In this document: positions 6,285 through 9,242 of the stretch, piece after piece
How positions within the stretch are numbered: the first letter of the stretch is position 1
How the letters are laid out: the number at the start of each line of letters is the position of its first letter
Assembly (NCBI GenBank): GCA_030040955.1
Contig: JASHSH010000245.1
Coordinates: 1 to 9,242 of the forward strand
Direction of reading: 5' to 3'
DNA: 9,242 nucleotides
Origin: Rhodospirillales bacterium
GTDB taxonomy: Bacteria > Pseudomonadota > Alphaproteobacteria > Rhodospirillales > Magnetospirillaceae
The notes under the pieces: generated by a model
The model's database searches: none
What the model saw: the letters and a program-made list of their open reading frames with translations, nothing else
Told to the model about the DNA's origin: nothing
Made by a program: the position numbers and the translations under genes

Positions 6285-7136
6285 TCAGGCCCGCGCCCAT
6301 TCGGTGCGGATCAGCGCGATGCTTTCCTTGACCAGGGTCGGCAGGTCGGGGAACAGGTCGCGCCACACCCGCGTCGCCGCCGCCAGTTCGGGCACCGCCC
6401 GGCCGAAGGCCTCGAGGGTGAGCCAATCGTCGTAGCCGGTCCGCTTGATCGCCGGAAACACGCTCCGCCAGTCGATATGGCCGCGGCCGGGGATGCCGCG
6501 GTCGTTCTCGGAAATGTGGATATGGCCGATATCGGCGATGTGCTCGCCGATCGCGGCCACCATGTCGCGTTCCTCGATATTGGCGTGGAACGTGTCGTAG
6601 AGGATGGTGAGGTTCGGATGCGCGACCGCCCGGCGCAGCGCGCCCCCCTGCGCCTGCGTGTTCAGCATGTAGCATTCGAACCGATTGAGCGGCTCGAGCG
6701 CGAGCCGGATGCCGGCCTGCGCCGCTGCCTCGGCGAAGAAGCGCAGGAACTCGGCGAGATGGGCGAGCTCGGTCGCGGTCGGGCCCTGGCCGGTGAACAG
6801 CGCCAGCGGCGAGTGGAACGGACCGGCCGCGACTTTGGCGCCGAGCGCGGTCATGCAATCGATTGCCCAGCGGACGTGATCGCGCGCGCGGGCGCGCGCG
6901 GCGGGGTCGGGATCGACCGGATTGCGCGCCGCGTCCGGGATGATCACGGCCGCCGTGCGCGCCAGCCCGAGCTGATCGAGAAGCCGCGCCAGTGCGGCAT
7001 AGTCCGCGGGCTGGCCGGAGAAGACGGGGACTTCGACGCCGTCATAGCCCGCGCCCGCGATCAGTTCGAGCGTGGCGCGGTCCTTGTCCGGACGGATGAA
7101 TCCGCCGACGACCAGCAGGTTGATGCCGACCTTCAC
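6285..7136 (-). CDS. Sugar epimerase/isomerase of the D-tagatose/D-psicose 3-epimerase family (xylose isomerase-like TIM barrel)
   Basis: This 283-aa cytoplasmic enzyme probably interconverts ketoses at C3 (for example fructose/psicose or tagatose/sorbose types) using Mn or Co. The four metal ligands of the family align with a constant offset: E148 (LALEPLNRFECYMLNT), D181 (LYDTFHANIEE), H207 (HIHISENDRGIPGRGHIDW) and E242 (LTLEAF). Further residues used for substrate contact in characterised 3-epimerases are also present: E154, H184 and R213. The length is close to the usual 285-295 residues. The start is GTG at 7136, preceded by GGGGAGG at 6 nt. It is the first gene of the operon, with the ATPase start 2 nt after its stop, so it probably acts on the imported sugar. 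The exact sugar is not determined; related isomerases such as hydroxypyruvate isomerase-like proteins share the fold but not the whole motif set. Confidence 0.88.
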   Translation of the reverse strand: MKVGINLLVVGGFIRPDKDRATLELIAGAGYDGVEVPVFSGQPADYAALARLLDQLGLARTAAVIIPDAARNPVDPDPAARARARDHVRWAIDCMTALGAKVAAGPFHSPLALFTGQGPTATELAHLAEFLRFFAEAAAQAGIRLALEPLNRFECYMLNTQAQGGALRRAVAHPNLTILYDTFHANIEERDMVAAIGEHIADIGHIHISENDRGIPGRGHIDWRSVFPAIKRTGYDDWLTLEAFGRAVPELAAATRVWRDLFPDLPTLVKESIALIRTEWARA

Positions 7137-7142
7137 CCCGAT

Positions 7143-7149
7143 CCTCCCC
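7143..7149 (-). promoter_or_regulatory. Ribosome binding site supporting the GTG start of the epimerase
   Basis: GGGGAGG lies 6 nt before the GTG at 7136. No in-frame ATG nearby has such a site, so the GTG start is preferred. Confidence 0.8.
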
Positions 7150-7172
7150 GTCGGGCGCCGTGGCGGTGCCCG

Positions 7173-7197
7173 GACCGTCCTCTTGCGCGAGACGGTC
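7173..7197 (-). promoter_or_regulatory. Inverted repeat in the leader of the sugar operon
   Basis: Perfect 7-bp arms GACCGTC (7173-7179) and GACGGTC (7191-7197) are separated by 11 bp. The repeat lies just downstream of the predicted start of the minus-strand transcript and 37-61 nt before the GTG. It could be a repressor operator or a leader stem-loop. The sequence does not distinguish these. Confidence 0.45.
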
Positions 7198-7213
7198 GGC
7201 TCTTATGCCGGAA

Positions 7214-7242
7214 ATTACGACGGATTTGACCGCCCGCGTCAA
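7214..7242 (-). promoter_or_regulatory. Candidate promoter of the sugar-transport operon
   Basis: On the minus strand, TTGACG (7242-7237) and CGTAAT (7219-7214) are 17 bp apart, matching five of six and four of six consensus bases. Transcription would start near 7207, about 70 nt before the GTG. The -35 box lies inside a 14-bp sequence repeated in mirror image in the divergent promoter. Confidence 0.6.
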
Positions 7243-7321
7243 TGGGAATGGCGCGCGGAATCGCCGCCACCAAGCGTCGGTCCGCGCCCGCTTCGCCCAC
7301 GCCGGCGCATTGACGCGGGCG
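7231..7321. repeat. Perfect 14-bp inverted repeat covering both divergent -35 boxes
   Basis: CATTGACGCGGGCG occurs on the plus strand at 7308-7321 and, as its exact complement, at 7231-7244, with 63 bp between. In each copy the TTGACG is the candidate -35 box of the promoter pointing outward on that strand. Identity extends about 8 bp beyond the core promoter element, which suggests a shared regulator site or a duplicated promoter. Confidence 0.75.
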
Positions 7322-7338
7322 AGGCACGCTCATAGCCT
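7310..7338 (+). promoter_or_regulatory. Candidate promoter of the amidohydrolase gene
   Basis: TTGACG (7310-7315) is followed after 17 bp by TAGCCT (7333-7338). The -35 matches five of six bases and the -10 only three of six, but the sequence resembles alphaproteobacterial promoters that tolerate a weak -10. Transcription would start near 7345, about 68 nt before the ATG at 7413. Confidence 0.5.
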
Positions 7339-7356
7339 CGCGGGAACGATACCGGT

Positions 7357-7370
7357 TGGCGCGCGCGCCA
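7357..7370. promoter_or_regulatory. 14-bp perfect palindrome in the amidohydrolase leader
   Basis: TGGCGCGCGCGCCA is self-complementary and lies between the predicted transcript start and the ribosome site of the amidohydrolase gene. It may be an operator or a leader hairpin. It is built from alternating GC, so chance occurrence in this DNA is possible. Confidence 0.35.
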
Positions 7371-7400
7371 CACCCAATGCTCGATCGCCAATATTCGACC

Positions 7401-7405
7401 GGAGG
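7401..7405 (+). promoter_or_regulatory. Ribosome binding site of the amidohydrolase gene
   Basis: GGAGG lies 7 nt before the ATG at 7413. This settles the start against an in-frame upstream ATG-equivalent at 7356, which has no such site and would place 19 unrelated residues before the domain. Confidence 0.85.
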
Positions 7406-7412
7406 AACGACC

Positions 7413-8690
7413 ATGAGTGCGGGCACGCTGTTTCGCGGCGCGACGGTTTGGGACGGCACCGGCGCGGACGCGTTCGCCGCCGACGTTCTGGTCAAGAACG
7501 GCCGGGTGGCGAGGATTTCCAAATCGCGCATCGCGGAGAGGGACGCGGAGACGATCGACGCCGGCGGCGCGACCCTGATGCCCGGCCTAGTCGAGGGACA
7601 CGCGCATCTCTCGTTCCACAAGGCCACCCGCAACACCGATCTCGGCGACATTCCGCCCGAGGAGCATGTGCTGGTCACGATGCACAACGCCAAGACGGTG
7701 CTCGATGCCGGATTCACCAGCGCGTACAGCGCCGCCAGCGCCAAGCTGCGGCTCGACGTGGTGATCCGCAATGAGATCAACGCGGGGCTGATTCCCGGCC
7801 CGCGGCTGCGCGCGGCCGGCCCGGAGATCACCGTGACCGGCGGATTGGGCGACGAGACGCGCCAGCATCAGGAACGCTCCAGCTTCGGGATGGTCGCCGA
7901 CGGCGTCGACGCGATCGTGCGCGCGACGCGCGTGTGCATCCGCGAAGGGGTCGACAACGTCAAGATCAACATTTCGGGCGACGATTTCGTCACCCCCGCG
8001 CGCGGCGATCTCACCGTGATGAGCGAGGCGGAGGTGAAGGCGGCGGTGGAGACCGCGCACTCCTATCGCCGCCGCGTCTCGTGCCATGCGCGCGCGACCG
8101 AATCGGTCAAGCGCGCGGTGCGCTGCGGCGTCGACGTGATCTACCATTGCGACGCCGCCGACGAGGAGGCGCTCGACATGCTCGAAGCCGCCAAGGACCG
8201 CATCTTCGTCGGGCCCGCCATCGGCCTGATCTACAACAGCCTGTACGAGGCCGATCCCTGGGGCTTCACCCATGCCGACGCCTGCCGGCTGGGGCTCGAC
8301 AAATGCTTGGAGCGCAGCCGGTCCGTCTATGCCGAGCTGCGCCGGCGCGGCGTGCGCGTGCTGGTCGGCGGCGATTACGGCTTCGCCTGGGTGCCGCAGG
8401 GGACGAATGCGCGCGACATCGAGCATTTCGTCAACCTGTTCGGCTACGGACCGAGCGAGGCGCTGCAATGCGCGACGCGCGTCGGCGGCGAGGTGATGGG
8501 CATGGGCCACGAGCTCGGCCTGGTGCGCGAGGGCTATGTCGCCGATCTGCTGCTGGTGGACGGCGATCCGGTGGCCGACGTGCGGCTGCTCCAGGACAAG
8601 ACCAACCTGCACGTCATCATGCAGCAGGGCGCGCTCTACAAGAATGCGCGCGGCAAGACCCGGGCCAAGCGCGAGACCGTGCCGGCCTGA
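7413..8690 (+). CDS. Metal-dependent amidohydrolase, imidazolonepropionase/prolidase-like (COG1228 type)
   Basis: This 425-aa protein is a probable cytoplasmic hydrolase of a C-N bond in an amide, dipeptide or cyclic amide. The N-terminal beta sandwich (LFRGATVWDGTG, with MPGLVEGHAHLS leading into the barrel) is followed by the TIM barrel. A full binuclear metal set is visible: H63 and H65 in GHAHLS, the bridging lysine K184 in NVKINISGD, H225 in CHAR, H245 in YHCD, and D321 in GGDYGF. The C-terminal strand segment EGYVADLLLVDGDPVADVRLL is typical of the superfamily. No signal peptide is seen. It is transcribed away from the sugar operon, and its promoter shares a mirrored 14-bp sequence with that operon, suggesting joint control. 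Known relatives hydrolyse diverse substrates, including Xaa-Pro dipeptides and imidazolonepropionate, so the substrate is not assigned. A Lys/Arg-rich tail (KTRAKRETVPA) follows the fold. Confidence 0.9.
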   Translation: MSAGTLFRGATVWDGTGADAFAADVLVKNGRVARISKSRIAERDAETIDAGGATLMPGLVEGHAHLSFHKATRNTDLGDIPPEEHVLVTMHNAKTVLDAGFTSAYSAASAKLRLDVVIRNEINAGLIPGPRLRAAGPEITVTGGLGDETRQHQERSSFGMVADGVDAIVRATRVCIREGVDNVKINISGDDFVTPARGDLTVMSEAEVKAAVETAHSYRRRVSCHARATESVKRAVRCGVDVIYHCDAADEEALDMLEAAKDRIFVGPAIGLIYNSLYEADPWGFTHADACRLGLDKCLERSRSVYAELRRRGVRVLVGGDYGFAWVPQGTNARDIEHFVNLFGYGPSEALQCATRVGGEVMGMGHELGLVREGYVADLLLVDGDPVADVRLLQDKTNLHVIMQQGALYKNARGKTRAKRETVPA

Positions 8691-8696
8691 GGCCGG
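8682..8696. other. Small hairpin centred on the amidohydrolase stop codon
   Basis: CCGGCC-TGA-GGCCGG gives a 6-bp perfect stem with the stop codon as its 3-nt loop. The gap to the convergent antitoxin gene is only 43 bp, so this may help separate the two transcripts. No U tract is present in either direction. Confidence 0.3.
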
Positions 8697-8733
8697 AGCG
8701 CGGCTTCCAGACAGACGCGGATCGGCGGCCGCG

Positions 8734-9051
8734 TCAGGCCGCCCGCCGACGCGGCGCGATGCCGGCGAGCTCCGCTTCGATTTCGCGGCGGCGTTCCAGC
8801 AGCTCGTAGTCCGCCTGCACGCCCATCCAGAACCCCTCGGAGATGCCGAAATAGCGGGCGAGCCGCAGATCGGTATCCGCGGTGATCGCCCGCTTGCCCA
8901 GCACGATTTCGTTGATCCGGCGCGGCGGCACGCCGATCGCGCGCGCCAAGCCATTCTGGCTGAGCCCCATCGGCTCGATGAAGTCGAGCAGCAGCATTTC
9001 GCCGGGCGTCGGATTCGGAATCCGATTAGCGATCCTCGACGATTTCGACAT
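8734..9051 (-). CDS. higA: HigA-family antitoxin, XRE-type helix-turn-helix protein (VapI-like)
   Basis: This 105-aa protein is the antitoxin and probable autorepressor of the adjacent toxin. It opens with NPTPGEMLLLDFIEPMGLSQNGLARAIGVPPRRINEIVLGKRAITADTDLRLARYFG, the standard HigA/VapI layout. The helix-turn-helix covers about residues 30-52, and FWMGVQADYELLERRREIEAEL follows (74-95), ending in a basic RRRAA tail. The start at 9051 has AGGAGG 8 nt upstream and lies inside the 3' end of the toxin gene (26-nt overlap), so the two are translated together. The toxin-first order is that of Hig systems. It runs convergent with the amidohydrolase and has no evident link to sugar uptake. Confidence 0.93.
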   Translation of the reverse strand: MSKSSRIANRIPNPTPGEMLLLDFIEPMGLSQNGLARAIGVPPRRINEIVLGKRAITADTDLRLARYFGISEGFWMGVQADYELLERRREIEAELAGIAPRRRAA

Positions 9052-9242
9052 CGGCCGGACCTCCTTTCGTCCAGACGAAACAGATGCGCCATCGATCGTT
9101 GATCGGGATGCCGTGCTGTCCGGCCCGATCCCGCTTCAATGCCTCCATCCGGTTGTTCGGCGGCACCTTGAGATCGGCCAATCGCCTGGCATTGTTGAGC
9201 ATCCGCAACTTCCGCAACGCGGTTCTCTGAATGTCATGCGGC
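9026..9242 (-). CDS. higB: HigB/RelE-family toxin, C-terminal part (5' end beyond right edge)
   Basis: The frame is open to the right edge and shows the last 72 codons of a type II toxin, most likely a ribosome-dependent mRNA endonuclease. The visible protein contains LRKLRMLNNARRLADLKVPPNNRMEALKRDRAGQHGIPINDRWRICFVW, matching the pattern of HigB/Killer-type proteins (RKL..L..A....DL..PP.N..E.L.....G..SI.VN..WRI.F.W). Known members are about 90-100 residues, so roughly 20-25 N-terminal residues lie outside. A TTG at 9217 would give 63 residues but has no ribosome site and cuts into the conserved region, so it is not taken as the start. The final VEIVEDR is shorter than the common tail ending in a DYH/DHSYR-like motif, so activity is not assured. 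It overlaps the antitoxin gene by 26 nt. Confidence 0.88.
   Translation of the reverse strand, partial: PHDIQRTALRKLRMLNNARRLADLKVPPNNRMEALKRDRAGQHGIPINDRWRICFVWTKGGPADVEIVEDR
9060..9065 (-). promoter_or_regulatory. Ribosome binding site of the antitoxin gene, inside the toxin gene
   Basis: AGGAGG lies 8 nt before the antitoxin ATG at 9051 and within the toxin reading frame. It supports separate, efficient translation of the antitoxin from the shared message. Confidence 0.8.

Noticed and set aside
4792..6435. A 547-codon plus-strand open frame over the ATPase gene
   Set aside because: This is a shadow of the ATPase coding sequence; the translation has no known fold features.
7351..7356. ACCGGT as a LacI-type operator core
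   Set aside because: It is only a 6-bp palindrome with no matching flanks, which is common in GC-rich DNA.
8728..8755. GCCGCGT-N14-ACGCGGC as a terminator between the convergent genes
   Set aside because: It lies mostly within the antitoxin coding end, has a long loop and no U tract, and is likely a chance dyad.
7587..9092. A 501-codon minus-strand frame over the amidohydrolase and antitoxin
   Set aside because: It crosses two genes with strong motif support and translates to low-complexity sequence.
9026..9217. A complete 63-residue toxin starting at TTG 9217
   Set aside because: The same frame continues to the window edge with family-like residues, and the TTG has no ribosome site, so the gene is taken as cut by the window.

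Overview
The window is very GC-rich, has GC-ending codons throughout, and carries RbsABC-type and HigBA-type genes. This suggests a high-GC alphaproteobacterium; the genus cannot be told from the sequence. No RNA genes, CRISPR arrays or insertion sequences were recognised.

Layout: (1) At positions 1-1244, minus strand, lies the N-terminal part of a tandem class III nucleotide cyclase that runs off the left edge. Upstream of it is a 346-bp gap with strong dyads and a candidate promoter. (2) Positions 1591-7136, minus strand, hold a compact five-gene carbohydrate operon. In transcription order it encodes a D-tagatose/D-psicose 3-epimerase-like enzyme (GTG start), a double-domain sugar ABC ATPase, two different inner-membrane permeases and a periplasmic binding protein with a signal peptide. 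The first four genes are separated by 2 nt or overlap by 4 nt (ATGA), which points to translational coupling. The binding protein comes last, after a 68-nt gap with a small hairpin and a very strong ribosome binding site. (3) Positions 7137-7412 are a divergent control region. Two candidate promoters face away from each other, and both -35 boxes sit in the same 14-bp sequence, present as a perfect inverted repeat. (4) Positions 7413-8690, plus strand, encode an imidazolonepropionase/prolidase-like amidohydrolase with a full set of metal ligands. (5) At the right edge, minus strand, is a HigBA-type toxin-antitoxin pair, with the toxin cut by the window edge.

How the genes may work together (inference): the binding protein, the two permeases and the ATPase would import a sugar or sugar derivative, and the epimerase would convert it at C3, probably as a ketose. 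The mirrored promoters suggest that the divergent amidohydrolase is controlled with the transporter and acts in the same catabolic route. No regulator or sugar kinase is present here. The cyclase and the toxin-antitoxin pair appear to be separate neighbours. No clearly new system is evident; the most notable items are the mirrored divergent promoters, the altered second ATP site of the ATPase, the cysteine-rich binding protein, and the cyclase gene open to the left edge.
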